DNA of 64,000 nucleotides from Diphasiastrum complanatum (Eukaryota; Streptophyta; Lycopodiopsida; Lycopodiales; Lycopodiaceae), in assembly GCA_029204225.1 (NCBI GenBank), contig CM055100.1, positions 61,336,600-61,400,599 on the forward strand. Direction: 5' to 3'. Numbering within the stretch: position 1 is the first letter of the stretch; every line of letters starts with the position of its first letter. Below, one piece after another: positions 12,417 through 23,584 of this stretch. The position numbers and the translations under genes are program-made. The notes under the pieces were generated by a model. It was not told the origin of the DNA, did no database searches, and worked only from the letters and a program-made list of their open reading frames with translations.

Positions 12417-13043
12417 GAAATAGTGAAGACTCCTTGTAATGAGACAATAGAATGTTGCTTCTCTCTTAGGTGTACTACCAGCTCCTATGCAAGATCTTGC
12501 AACAAAATGTAAGATGGGTCTCACTAGCTTTCCAATCTCTCTCAAACTAGATCAACCTCTCATCAAAAGATGGAGTATAGACAAAGTTAGGATAAAACTC
12601 ACTTAGCACGTGGGAATCACACTAAGAATCCATATTTGACTCAAATACAATGAATTTGTATGAAACAATATGGCTAGATCTCAAAACTGTGACTAGATCT
12701 CAAATAGATGGGATTGGCAAGCATACAACTGAGATTTGGGATCAAACAAGCAAGATATTGATCAAACCAAATGTGTCCACACAGGTCTAGGTGCCCTACC
12801 TAGCCCTCTTCAAAAGCTTATAACTTTTGATTGGCTCACCAAATGGATTGAAACAAATTGCTACAAAAACTAGACAATTCTAGCTTTCAAACAAGCCATC
12901 AAGCAAGATTTTTGGGCCAAACATGATAGAGAACTCCCAGACTGAAATTGGATGTTCCTCACATGTGTTTGAGCACCTACTTTCTAGCTTGATTTTGATG
13001 CAAAATTTTTCATACTAATGATGATAGATGCATGGTAACCTTA

Positions 13044-13060
13044 GGTAGGCTCTGATACCA
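13044..13060 (-). other. Primer-binding site, Met-tRNA type
   Basis: On the minus strand TGGTATCAGAGCCTACC sits directly after the LTR end CACA. This is the standard initiator-Met primer site of plant Copia elements and fixes the 5' LTR edge at 13061. Confidence 0.85.
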
Positions 13061-13820
13061 TGTGAGAATTCACACGTGTGAAGTGTCCTTTGAGTGTGAT
13101 AATGATCTCCTAACTGATGTGCATAGATCAAGACTAGATTGATAATCAAGAGCTATCTCAAGAATCTAAGGCAAAGACACACTACAACATGCATACATTC
13201 ATCATGCAAGTACTTACATACACACGTGTGAAAGATTTACTTTCAAAAAACTAATTATGAAAACTCCTAACTCTCGGGTAGAGAGAGAATGCAACAAATG
13301 GGGCTCGGGTAGAGAGAGACACCACCAATGTGACTAGAACTCAAAATCTCATTGATCTCCAAAACACTCAATTACATCAAATGGAGTTGATTCTCCTACA
13401 AGTAGTAACACGAGGTAGTCCATCCTAATGGTAGTGGGCCCCTTTTTAGTACCTCTCTAATCCTATTGGATGAGTGACTTCACATCCCTTGATTTTGATT
13501 GGACCCTTCTAATGATTTTCTCACATATGATTGGACCCTTGAACTTTTGCCAGCACATAGGGAACATCACTCAACAAATTACATATATACATGTGTCACA
13601 AGCCTAACTAGCTCGACCTATGTCACATTTGACTTTTGGCCTAATGATGACAAAACATGTGCACTTGACTATTTGACCTCTAATGCCAAAATTGGCCCTA
13701 TCAACTAGTGACACCAAGATGCTTGACTACAAAACTTTATGACACCCCTAAAGTCAACATGAATAAACTATTTTGACTATTTTACACGCGTGGGAACAGG
13801 CTCCACACATGTGGATTTTA
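13061..13820 (-). mobile_element. 5' LTR of the deleted Copia element, outer edge uncertain
   Basis: The left edge is set by the primer site, and the first 95 bp match the remnant at 11702. The right edge is a guess: the sequence stays similar in character to about 13820 but there is no second full LTR to compare. The words ACACGTGTG and GGGTAGAGAGAG recur inside it. Confidence 0.5.
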
Positions 13821-15230
13821 CTCACAAACTAGAGACATAAAAATAACCAAGATAGATTTTGACAATTTTTTCACAGTAGAGGCAAAATCACATGTTCTGA
13901 ATATTGTTTTTTTGTTCGTTTCACTCTTCAAAAGTCTCTATAACCCTTACAATGAACACCTCCTTGGTCACATGCACAAACCATATCTTTCACATCCATA
14001 ATCCTTTTGAAATTTTGAACAAGTTTTTGTGCACTTTTTAAATAAATGGACCCTTTTGTTTCCTTTGTTACTATTTATTGTCTGCTTATGTGACATTTCA
14101 TGGCTCCACTGCTAGGTTTTGACTCTTTGAAGCTTAAGAATTACTATTTTTTGATATATTATGATTTTGCTAGATTGTGTACAATTTTTTGAAGGTCAAT
14201 ACACAACAAGTGCATTTTTTCAACTTTTGCAATAGACATAGCAAGCTAATTTTAATTATTATATATCATATCTGCTAATGTATGGTTTTCCTCTTTCAAG
14301 GCTGGTTCTTATTCATATCTAACATTTAATCGTTTGCATTACTCGCTAGTGTTTAGTCTTGGATTTTTTGAGAATCTATTGCATTATAGTAGTCTAAAAG
14401 CCTTTGATTGTCATCTCTGACAAATCTTAATAAACTATGTATATCAGATAACTAAGGAGAGAGTTTTGTAAATGGATTGGGCAACTACAAATCACCGTTT
14501 ATCCAAAGATTAATATTGTGTCTGCCTTCTGACCTCTAAGAGTTCATGCAGCCTTGGTTGTGGTATATTCTTTGTCTAATTTTACATGCACATGATGTCA
14601 TTCCCAACAAAAATTTGAGTAATGACTAAGAATGAAAATTTGTTGGTAGTTTTAAGTGCAATCTAACTACTAAATGATTTTTCTATGAATAGTAGTGCAT
14701 TGGACCTCTACTTATTTGTGCCCATTTTGGAGGTATTTTCTACACATTTGGATACAATACTTTGCTATAAGAAAATGTGCCCTACTATCACTCTTTTTTT
14801 TTCCTCGTTTGCTAACTTTTGATAGCACTTTACTGCAAGCTCTTACAACATATATTTGAACATATATTTGGTTGGCCCATGCCTCGCTTCCTAAGTATTT
14901 TTGGGTAGAGGCAGTATCTATTTAGCCTATATACAAAATCGATGCATCACTAAAGCCCTCGACAACAAAACTCAGCATGAGATTTGGACATGAATGAAAT
15001 CCTCTCTCAAGCATTTATGATTTTTTGGATGTATCAAATTTTCCAAGTACTTGCTGAATTTAGAAAGAAACTAGATGACACTAGCACTAAATAGATCTTT
15101 GTAGAATATTCTTCTGGTCATAAAACATACAAACTCTGCAATCCAGTTACACAAAGCTCATTTTGTTGAAACCCTTCTTGTGGATGGCCCAGCTTCTTGT
15201 GGCAGTTGAACTTCGTGAATTTCTTCAGCC
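13821..15230. other. No gene seen
   Basis: AT-rich sequence with no recognisable domain, RNA or repeat structure. Confidence 0.5.
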
Positions 15231-15257
15231 TTCCCCTGATCAACCTCCATCAAACTG

Positions 15258-15894
15258 TCACCTGCATCTCCTTCTCCCTATAGCCATAACAGGAATATGG
15301 ATTTGTGGAGTCCCTTGAAGTGCAGCAGCAGTTGATTGCTCGTGACTCTTGATTATTTCTCCAATATTGGGTAGCTCTTTTGTGGCCAACTGCTTATAAG
15401 AGTCAAATATTTTCTGAAATTCCTCCAAGGCTATCTTGTAGTGATTAACCTTGTGGATCAAGTAGTTGATCTCATTCTTGGACATTGGTCGGTCTACTAT
15501 TGGAGTATGAAACAAATTGTCACGTTCTGTGACCACTGTATCCAACTGTTTGAAAATCCTTTTTTTTTTTTTTCAACTGGGCTAGATCCAATTGTCCCTG
15601 GAGAAGCGGCAATTGTTGTCTTGCCTCCATGATAGCTTTGTCTACTTGGCCATGGGTGTTTGACAATGCCACATGTAGTTTGTCCACATAATCTTCCAAA
15701 GCAGCTTCATTTCTTTGTGCGGTCTTAGGATCAGCTACTAACTTCTGTTCGTGTTGCCTTGTAATTTGCAACTCTTCATTAACTTTGATCAAGTTCTGAG
15801 ATATAAAAGTATTCTTTGAGCCCAAATCCATTATTCTCTTTTCGACTGACGTTTTTTCCTCTATTATCATTGGAGTATCGGCTATCCATGTCAA
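15258..15894 (-). pseudogene. Coiled-coil protein relic, frameshifted at a poly-A run
   Basis: Two minus-strand frames (15894-15520 and 15545-15258) form one charged, heptad-rich protein broken at a run of T on the plus strand (about 15560-15573), where slippage is likely. The first part has SVEKRIMDLGSKNTFISQNL and ALSNTHGQVDKAIMEARQQL; the second has TERDNLFHTPIVDR and NYLIHKVNHYKIALEEFQKI. Composition is Glu/Lys/Gln-rich with few hydrophobic blocks, so no membrane segment. I recognise no family. Its style resembles the coiled-coil part of the post-pol ORF of element C, so it may be a scrap of a related Gypsy element; that is only an inference. Confidence 0.4.
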
Positions 15895-16113
15895 GAATTA
15901 TTCTGAATCCCACATGTTGGACATGGATGTAACAATGACACTAGTACAAAAAACACCTCATGACTAGCATCATATTCGCTTACGCAATTGGGACCTTCGC
16001 TATTAAAGACATGCTCACTACACTATGTGTATTGAGTTCCAGCCGTCATTCTCAAATCCTTGGCCCAATTTATTCTTAACATGAAAAACTTATGTTTGGA
16101 GTGGAGGCAATAA

Positions 16114-16632
16114 GGTCAACTTAAATGAACCATTGTGGTTTTCCAAAATCATCATCTTGAACAATAATCCTAGGAAAAACCATAGAAAAGATTTGACAAG
16201 AGTTTGGCTAAAAAGAGCTTCACTAATTGGAGTTGCATCATAACTTTGACATTTCTGGTGAGACTAATGTTATAATTAGTTCCTTTTTCATCATTGCTCA
16301 TGAAGCCAAAATCCTAAGCTACATAGCATGTCGCTCTACTCCAAATGAGGATCATCATTGGATCTTCAAAGGGGTCAACATAAATGAACCATTGTGGTTT
16401 TCCAAGATCATCACCTTGAACAATAATCCTTGGGAAAACAAGAGAAAAGACTTAAGAAAAGTTTGACTAAGAAGGGCTTCAAGAATTGGAGTCCCATAAT
16501 AACTTTGACCTATATGGTGAGACTAATATCATAATTAGTTGTCCTTTCATCATCACTCATGAAGCCAAACTGCTAAGCTATGTAGCACATCACCTTTAAT
16601 CTAGATGAGGACCATCATTGGAACTTCAAAGG
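16114..16632. repeat. Tandem duplication, unit about 260 bp, two copies
   Basis: Copy 1 (16114-16372) and copy 2 (16373-16632) share GGTCAAC.TAAATGAACC, ATTGTGGTTTTCCAA.ATCATCA and GAACAATAATCCT, AATTGGAGT, ATAACTTTGAC, and CATGAAGCCAAA..CTAAGCTA in the same order. Both end with CTTCAAAGGGG(T/C)CAA. Divergence is visible but moderate. No reading frame is kept across either copy. Confidence 0.85.
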
Positions 16633-16639
16633 GGCCAAT

Positions 16640-17927
16640 AAAGTTTGAAAATTTATTGATCACAAATTTTATGAGGCCAACAATGACCAACACAACACAT
16701 GCATGGTTCACTAAAAATTGGGGAGTGGAAGACCACCCTAGAGTCTAGAGCAATAAATTAGCTAAAATATAAACAGTTAGCCAAGTTCCAAGTCTTTTCC
16801 CCAAAAATCCTTCATCAAATCTTGGCCTTGAAAGCCATATACAAAGGTGATTTGAACAAACTTGCATCAATTGCTAGGTCAAAGTTGAATCCTTTCACAA
16901 CTTATTCTTTGATATACTCAAATTTGCACGAAAGAATTATGTGAGGTTCATAAATCTCAATGATATAACGTTTGGTGACTCAAGCATATTGCAGACTTGG
17001 GATTGACTAGAGCACTCATGTTATGGAACATTCAGATGAAGATAAATATGAGAGAATGGGGTCGAGAAAGAACACTTATAAGGAGAAACTTAGTTACAAT
17101 AGTGGCAAATAGCCTGTATATTTCTGTCTATAAAATGAGTTTTAGTGCTTCCATGTATATATGAATGTTAGCATGATTTCATAGCCTATGGACAATTTTG
17201 CTCAATATATATTCTTTGCATAAAGTCAATAGTGAAATGATTTTTCTTGAGTGAAAAGAAAAACATTATTACTATGTCATGCACCTTTCCCTAGTTATTT
17301 ATTTTAACCTAAGATTTATTGGTTCCATTGTCTTTTTTATTCATTAAGATTGATGTCGTATTCTTGTATTCGAAGGATATTCTTTTTCATCATTTACACA
17401 AAGTACTAGGATATAAAACACTTGGTTTATAACTTATATTTCAAGATTTCATAATAATTATTGTTTGCTCCACAACTTGAGGGCATGGTTCAAGATCTAG
17501 AGACCGTGGTCTTGGGAGTTGGGTACAAGTTATAAAATTAGACATTTGTGCCTTTAGGGTCTAGAATCTACCATCCATGGCTTTGGTTTTGAGATATGGA
17601 TTTGGTTTTAGGACAAAATATTTGAAGACTACGACTTCGAATAGTGCCAAGTATTCATGGTGTATGATTTATACAGCACACATTGTGGATACCTTTTCAT
17701 TTTCTTTGAGTGGACTAGGGTAGATATGGTAAGATGTCAACAAAATTTTGGGAAGTTCTTAGATTAGCTTATATAGTTTTTTACCATTTTATGGGAATTG
17801 ACCTTATGGTACAAGTTGAAGGAGAGGTAATTTTGAGATGTTGAAACAACCTTAGTGGTACTTCATAACATCACAAGGATTTTCAAGGGCACACATACAT
17901 TGACAAATATGCACAAGATATATCAAC

Positions 17928-17929
<2 letters not shown>
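16640..17929. other. No gene seen
   Basis: AT-rich sequence, short frames only, nothing recognised. Confidence 0.5.

Positions 17930-18015
<86 letters not shown>
17930..18015. repeat. (GA)n microsatellite, about 43 units
   Basis: Uninterrupted GA/AG dinucleotides. The Arg-Glu and Ser-Leu frames through it are artefacts. Confidence 0.98.
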
Positions 18016-18018
<3 letters not shown>

Positions 18019-18275
18019 TTCTTATCGTCCATTTCAGATTCAAAAAGGACTATTGTACAAGCAATTAGGACAATCAGGCTACAAAGTAATAAAAAATCTC
18101 TCTTCAAGAAACCTTACAACTCTAAGATAGTTTCTAATTTTCAAATAGAAGTCTCTCTTACCACTTAAAATTTCTTGTATATAATAGCTTGATCTATTTG
18201 TTTGGATAGAGAAAAGTGTAAAATGATAAAGACTGATTTTCTACATTAATGCAATATTTGCTTCTCCACTATTAG

Positions 18276-18884
18276 TGTGCTCAAGAAGATATATGGTCCA
18301 TTCAAAGGCTGCTCAACGAAATTGTGGAAGTAGTGAATTGGTGAAATTGTGGAAGTAGTGAATTGGTGACATTGTTTGAGCACCGATTGTATGTTGGTGA
18401 AACAAATGTTCCACTTAAACTACAACCCACATCTAGTTGCACATCTATGGTGGACCCAAAGAATGACACAAAAGTGAAAGTTTAGAAGTATAATATTGTT
18501 GTTGAAACGCTTTAGAAACATTAATTGCTGAAAATGTATGCACATTCTCCACATGTTTATTTTATTTGAGTGGTTTCAAAAGTTTCATTGACATACAATT
18601 GGGTACATTAAATTGTATAACCTTTTTCTTTTAAAACATTTAGGAGAGGCTTCTTTTGCTTCATTGCAAATCTCTAGGAGATGTGATGTGACCACTGAAG
18701 AGGCAGTTTCATTTGAACCGCTTAAAAAGTTCTCGAAAGACCTTTCAATTGTGTCACTTGGTAAGTGTCGGCTCCACTTACTATAATTGACTCCAAAATC
18801 TATTTTCTTCAATATTTTGGTTCTCCTTAATTTTTCTTCATAGATTATGGTATTAAAAGCTGTCTTCTATCCACTATGATTGTG
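18276..18884 (+). pseudogene. Exon-like gene fragment, unknown family
   Basis: Three stretches look like exons. (a) 18276 to about 18471 after acceptor CTCCACTATTAG: open as SRRYMVHSKAAQRNCGSSEL and, beyond a 25-bp tandem duplication that shifts the frame, LFEHRLYVGETNVPLKLQPT. (b) 18644-18760: acceptor TTTTAAAACATTTAG, open frame with TTEEAVSFEPLKKFSKDLSI, donor GTAAGT. (c) 18844-18884: acceptor TTTTTCTTCATAG, donor GTAGGT. Pieces b and c join in phase (1 nt plus 2 nt) and stay open. The phase between a and b does not fit the donors I see, and no exon after c is convincing. I do not recognise the protein. It is probably a broken gene or transposed gene piece; coding potential of b and c is an inference from splice signals and frame. 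Confidence 0.4.
18319..18368 (+). repeat. Perfect 25-bp tandem duplication
   Basis: AAATTGTGGAAGTAGTGAAT followed by TGGTG occurs twice back to back (18319-18343 and 18344-18368). Because 25 is not a multiple of three it breaks the frame of the exon-like piece around it. The identical copies point to a recent event. Confidence 0.95.
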
Positions 18885-19147
18885 GTAGGTTAATTTTTCT
18901 TAAGCTCTCTACCAGCTTTGAGAATCAAGCAATATTAGTATAAGTCTCTAATTCTAAAAAGTTTCTAACTATTTGCTCCTCATTCTCTTGAAAAAGGTTA
19001 TTTTCTCTATCAACCAAGTGATCTACTAAAGAGATAGAGAACTGCCTGTATTTGTAATCAGATGAATATCAACCCATGTCATTTTTGAAGCAGTAGGGTG
19101 AGCATGAGGTTGGCTTTGGATTATTTTCATCTTGTTTTGTTCTTACA

Positions 19148-19400
19148 TCAACTATTAAAAATTGATTTTCTTTGAAGTGTTTCTTTTAACCATTTGAGTG
19201 TCTTGCTGTGAACTTCAATGATTATTCCATGAATGGTTGGTGTAATGAAAATGCTGTTGCTTTCAATTGCATAATAATCTTTCGTTATTCCACTCAAAAC
19301 TTTCAGTTTTCTAAGTAGATAAGAAAGTGGCAAGGCTGGTAACCCTTCTTCTTGCCACATCTCGAAAACAAAATTCAAAACTCTGCTATATCAAGCTGAA
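19148..19400 (-). pseudogene. Exon-like open frame, unknown family
   Basis: On the minus strand, after a possible acceptor (GATATAGCAG, near 19388), a frame of about 80 codons reads like protein: FVFEMWQEEGLPALPLSYLL, KVLSGITKDYYAIESNSIFI, GIIIEVHSKTLKWLKETLQ, then a stop at 19148. There is no good ATG at its start, so if real it is a last exon. A preceding frame (19583-19386) is weaker. I cannot name the family. It lies 760 bp beyond the GDU-like stop on the same strand and is unlikely to belong to that gene. Confidence 0.3.
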
Positions 19401-20158
19401 GAGTAACAATAGCTTGCACATGTGTGAGCCAGCATAATCCCACAAATCCCGATTGCTTCTGTTTTCATGAGATTTTGAGGCCTTTCTGGAAAAATTTGGA
19501 TGTTTTGTTTCAAATTGTTTGGAATCTCTTTGCATCTTAAAGATTTGAACTAAAACAGCAGATTTCACATTGATTTGAATCATGACAATTCCAATTTACA
19601 GGGAACTATTCCGCCCAGGTTTGATTCTCTGTGACCCCGCGGGTTGATAATACCAAGACGCAATCTACGGGGAACTATGAGGTTAGAAGATAGGTATATT
19701 CAATGTTAGCATAGGATCTAAAAAAAAAGAGTAATACAATGCTGAAAAAAACCCAGATCATAAATACAAGTCCAGCCGATGTCTTGAAAAGCTCAGTTCT
19801 TTATGTTGGAAATCGGCATGCTCTTGCAAACATGTAGTACAGCAGATGTATATCTACAAAGTCTTTTTCAGTAGCGCCCTTATTGGACACCTTCTCGTGT
19901 TACTCCTTACCATGATTGATTTGTGACCTTCCGGTAATCAATTTACAAAATAGATCCCCCAGGGCCATATGGGAAGATAGCATTAAACTGCTCGTGTGCA
20001 GCAATTTTTGCTTTCAAACACTAAAAATTGATCACTTTGCAATCTTTAACCCCACTTTGCAATGGTCCTGGAGGTTAGGCATGAAGAGATATAAATTAAA
20101 GATGGCTGTACCCACAAATCAGTTTTTGATCAACATGCTTTGAGAGCGAGCCTCAATC

Positions 20159-20581
20159 TCATGCTCTTCCCTGCTCCTTATCACTGAACTCTTTGCATTC
20201 CGTTGATAGATCACTCTGTGGCTGCCCTAGAGTTTCAATGTCAATTGACGTGAATGGAGATGGTTGTGCAAGAAAAGTGGGTCTTTCTTCACCTGCCATT
20301 ATAACACAAACTCCTGGCAACTCGTCTGCAGAGTACATACTTGGTGAGTTATGGGAAAACTCTGTGCTTTCCGCTTGTAATTCTCTGAATCCAATTTGGG
20401 TTGGCTGAGCTCTTTGTAATTGTCGTCTTCGATGGTACAAACACCCGCAACGGATAATCAAATAGAGGGTGACAACGAGAATAAGTGTGGATATACTTGT
20501 CACCAGGTATGATACTATGGAATGCTGTGCTATACATTTGTGATCGCCAGAAAGCCACCATGAAGATGCACAATGAGACAT
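20159..20581 (-). CDS. GDU: GLUTAMINE DUMPER-like membrane protein
   Basis: 140 codons, ATG at 20581 and TGA at 20159, no intron in the coding part. An in-frame TGA lies ten codons upstream, so this is the first possible ATG. Residues 22-43 form one membrane span (SYLVTSISTLILVVTLYLII), followed by a basic stretch YHRRRQ and a soluble tail. Residues 93-100 read VIMAGEER, followed by PTFLAQP; VIMAG is the hallmark of the plant GLUTAMINE DUMPER family, which raises amino-acid export across the plasma membrane and works with the RING ubiquitin ligase LOG2. Length and layout (short N-terminus, one span, VIMAG box, acidic tail) fit the family. No frame damage is visible, unlike nearly everything else in the window. 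The call rests on the motif and topology; I have no alignment. Confidence 0.75.
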   Translation of the reverse strand: MSHCASSWWLSGDHKCIAQHSIVSYLVTSISTLILVVTLYLIIRCGCLYHRRRQLQRAQPTQIGFRELQAESTEFSHNSPSMYSADELPGVCVIMAGEERPTFLAQPSPFTSIDIETLGQPQSDLSTECKEFSDKEQGRA

Positions 20582-20684
20582 TGAGAGTGAAATCAAATGT
20601 GCAGATTTTCAACTACACATCTCAAGCCTTTACTCAAAATCTTCAAGGTCGCAATCTCCAAAAGTAGGTATATGAACCAAATAA

Positions 20685-21087
20685 CTGCAGGAAAATAACC
20701 CAGAAGGGTCAATATTTATTTACAACATAGGCGAAGAAAAACACCCTTACAATGGGTATGAAGTATACTAACTGCTTACAAGAATCAATTTGCAGGATTC
20801 GTTTTCGGACTGAGATAACTAAGCAATGGCACCCCAGCTTGATGGATGATCATTTATTTGGAACTATGTAGCTAAGCAACGTGAAAAGGCTATACAGAGA
20901 TTTGATCTAAATGTAGGTACTACTTTCTTAAATAAGTATTTTTGAAGAGAAATTGAACCTTGATGGATTTTTTATTAAATCTTCACGTCTGAACAGAAAG
21001 GCTGAATATGAGTTACTATTTCTAAGAAACAAAATGAACATTAAGGAACCCAGAAACAGATCACAAAAGAAAGTGCAGTCCACATAC
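20685..21087 (-). other. Putative 5' UTR intron of the GDU-like gene
   Basis: Minus-strand acceptor GGTTATTTTCCTGCAG ends at 20685, 104 nt upstream of the ATG. A donor with good context, TTGAAAAG then GTATGTGG, begins at 21087. The 403-nt interval is AT-rich. This would place the upstream exon between about 21088 and the TATA region near 21780. Transcript data are needed to be sure. Confidence 0.35.
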
Positions 21088-21639
21088 CTTTTCAATGATC
21101 TGCCATGTTTTAGGCCGAATTAGATCCCAATCTTCATCTCACGTGAGCAAACATCACACTCACATACCCATATGAGCTTAACTCAAAATATTGAGATGCC
21201 TGACAAAGTATAGCTTACCTCAGCTCGAAAATACGCAGAGCCTTCTAAAATACTACCCCCACAGCCTTAAAAATGCAGTCAGTGTCCGAGGCAGGCTACT
21301 ACACTTGACACTGTCTACTCAACAGCACCTGCTACGGCGTCTATAGCTTAATTAGGCAGATTAAAGGCGCAATCTACCTCAAGATCTACAATATCAGACA
21401 CACAACACACAATTTGTATATGTACTAAGTCCCCTCATCGTGGTCATGATGATTAGCTCTGAGAAGGCAAAGGCTGAGCCATAAAGGTTGAGAAAATTGG
21501 CAAATGGTCATTGGGCATGCATGCAATGAATGGTATAGGTAGTGGGTAGTGATGGATGAAGCCTCCCTGGATATTGTACAGGAGCATCATCGGTTCCTCG
21601 GGAAGCATCGATCGATCATCTTCCGTCGCACAGAGAGAA

Positions 21640-22046
21640 AAGCGCGAGAGAGGGAGAGAGAGAGAAAGAGAGAGAAAAGTAGAAAGGAAGGAAGGAAGGA
21701 AGGGGACGCTCACATGTTTCGGCTGACTCTGCCACGTGGACGTCATGCTTATCCCATAACCATATAATGTACTGTAAAGCATATATATATATAGCAGTTT
21801 GTTGCACAAGCTCCCAGAACGAGAGAAAAGTAGAGCCCTTTCTGATTGGTCCACGTAGTCAGATAGGGCTCTGAGCCTAATTTTGGATGCACACGTGGGA
21901 ATTGCAAAGGCAACGAACGCTAGCTGCCTGAAACCCTAATTTGAGACTAGGCCCTAGAACTGTGAAAAAATATAGAACCCTAATATGCTCTCCCGCCGGC
22001 AGCTGCAACAAACACGTATTTCGGGCATCCCGTGGAATGACACGTG
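21640..22046 (-). promoter_or_regulatory. Probable promoter and leader of the GDU-like gene
   Basis: Reading towards the gene: G-boxes CACGTG at 22041-22046 and 21892-21897, telo-box AAACCCTAA at 21931-21939 and AACCCTAA at 21976-21983 (plus-strand sense), a TATATATATATA run at 21781-21794, a further CACGTG with GACGTC next to it at 21733, and a CT-rich stretch (21644-21680) typical of plant 5' leaders. Another CACGTG lies at 21140. The order is sensible for a promoter firing on the minus strand. Confidence 0.45.
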
Positions 22047-22149
22047 CTCGGGACTGTACGATCCAGACAGGAAAGATCTATGACACGACAGATAGACAAC
22101 AGGTGGCGCATATCTAACGGTCATCTTCACTGAAATGGTGCTGGGTAGG

Positions 22150-22997
22150 TGGTGGATAACCCTTGAGTTGCGATCAATGAAGAGTTTTAATTTTTCATAT
22201 TGAAAGCTGAAAGACTAGATTAAACTCATGTCAAAGCCAGACTTTCAAATCTTAGAGTCATTAGAGACTATGTGAAGGCCTGAAAGCTCACTTCACTTTT
22301 CATTTGACAGGCAAAAAATGGACTAAAATATGACGTTGAAGAGCATTAGAAAGCATGGGATAGGGCTAAGTACCAAGTTAAAGCCAATCTCCAATCAAAT
22401 ATGTTGTTTCGAGAAGGGTGCTCGACAAGTGTGTGGATCAAGATGAGGGCATGCCATTGGTCCCTTGAGAAGAAATTTCTTCTCCGCTTTCAAAATGGTT
22501 TCATTTCGGTTGTTACATTTTGCCATTGAGGAAGCCAATTTCTTTGCCACATGAGGGCAAGTGCAATCCAATTCTTGGAGTGTTTTCAGTGCCGAGCAAG
22601 ATTGCCAACAACAACTTTGAAAATGAGCTATTCGTGCACCTTGGAATCAAATGGGCAAATCAACTAGTCCAATAGAACTTACCAATTTCAATGTAAGAGA
22701 CGAGAGGTCGTGTGCGTGGCATCTCACTTGCCAAGACACACAAATAACTGGTATGATAAAGGGAGCATGTAATTAGACTTGTCACTAGTCTAAATTCTCC
22801 CTTATTTTCAGTTTATTTTGTCGATGGAGTTTCAACACTACTCAAGGAGGGGCCACAAGGCCCTTCAACAACCCAATACTAAGCACATCAAGTCAAGCCG
22901 AAGACAAGGATGTCCAAGTGAACCTAACTAGAGTTTACCACTGGACCTGAGAGAGAGGGGAGTGCTAGTAGTGAAGTCCCTTTCCAAAGACACATAT
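22150..22997. other. No gene seen
   Basis: Moderate-GC sequence with several short frames on the plus strand. No domain recognised. A purine-rich GAGAGAGGGGAGTG at about 22951 could be a polypurine tract but has no clear partner. Confidence 0.4.
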
Positions 22998-23157
22998 TGA
23001 AATTAAAATTTTCGATGTTCTTTTTTTTAAGTTTACACTTTTCATGAACTTTTGTTAATTACCTAGGAAGGGGACATGGTTGACTCTCATGATAAAGTAG
23101 TAGGTCTTACAGTCAAGGGCAAAGCACAACATTCTACTGGAGACTTGGTATCAAAGC
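22998..23157 (+). repeat. Short LTR-like repeat with primer-site-like end
   Basis: From TGAAATTAAAATTTTCGATG (22998) to CATGATAAAGT (about 23098) this is a diverged direct copy of 49118-49219, on the other side of element A. At 23145 TGGTATCAAAGCC looks like a Met-type primer site. Together they suggest a small LTR, perhaps about 147 bp, of an older element into which A inserted. The repeat is seen; the LTR reading is inference. Confidence 0.45.
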
Positions 23158-23579
23158 CTTGGTAGCTGCTAGAATCGTCGTCAGTGCGACAAATTTAGGG
23201 CATTAGGCTATGTGGGAATCCGAAAGGAAAGACTAGCAAGCAATCATGTTGAATTCAAGTGCTACACTGTGTTTTGCCATTGAAAGTGGAATTTGTGGTT
23301 TTGAAACTACTAATTGTTCGTTTTGGCTTGATACTTAGTGAATTTGGATAGGATTTGGAACAATATTGAAATAGGACATATGTAGATTATTCCAAGGTTC
23401 TATGAACTGAGTAAACAGTGATTGAATGTATTTCTAGGGTTTCATGACAAAATTAGAGTGCTTAGCATCTCCAAGAATCAACAAAACCAGTGATATCGAT
23501 TGGATTTTAGCCCATCAAGATTGATGGTCATTAGCTAGCAAACGAGGGCCATTGGATTTCTAGAAACTATTGGATTCAA
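23158..23579. other. No gene seen
   Basis: Sequence between the primer-site-like motif and the target duplication of element A. If the older-element idea is right this is its leader. No frame of note. Confidence 0.4.
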
Positions 23580-23584
23580 GTTGA

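Noticed and set aside
17852-18130. Ser-Leu and Arg-Glu frames near 18 kb
   Set aside because: Same artefact at the shorter GA microsatellite.
21453-21854. 133-codon minus-strand frame upstream of the GDU-like gene
   Set aside because: It crosses the TATA run and CT-rich leader and has no domain; promoter and leader explain the sequence better.
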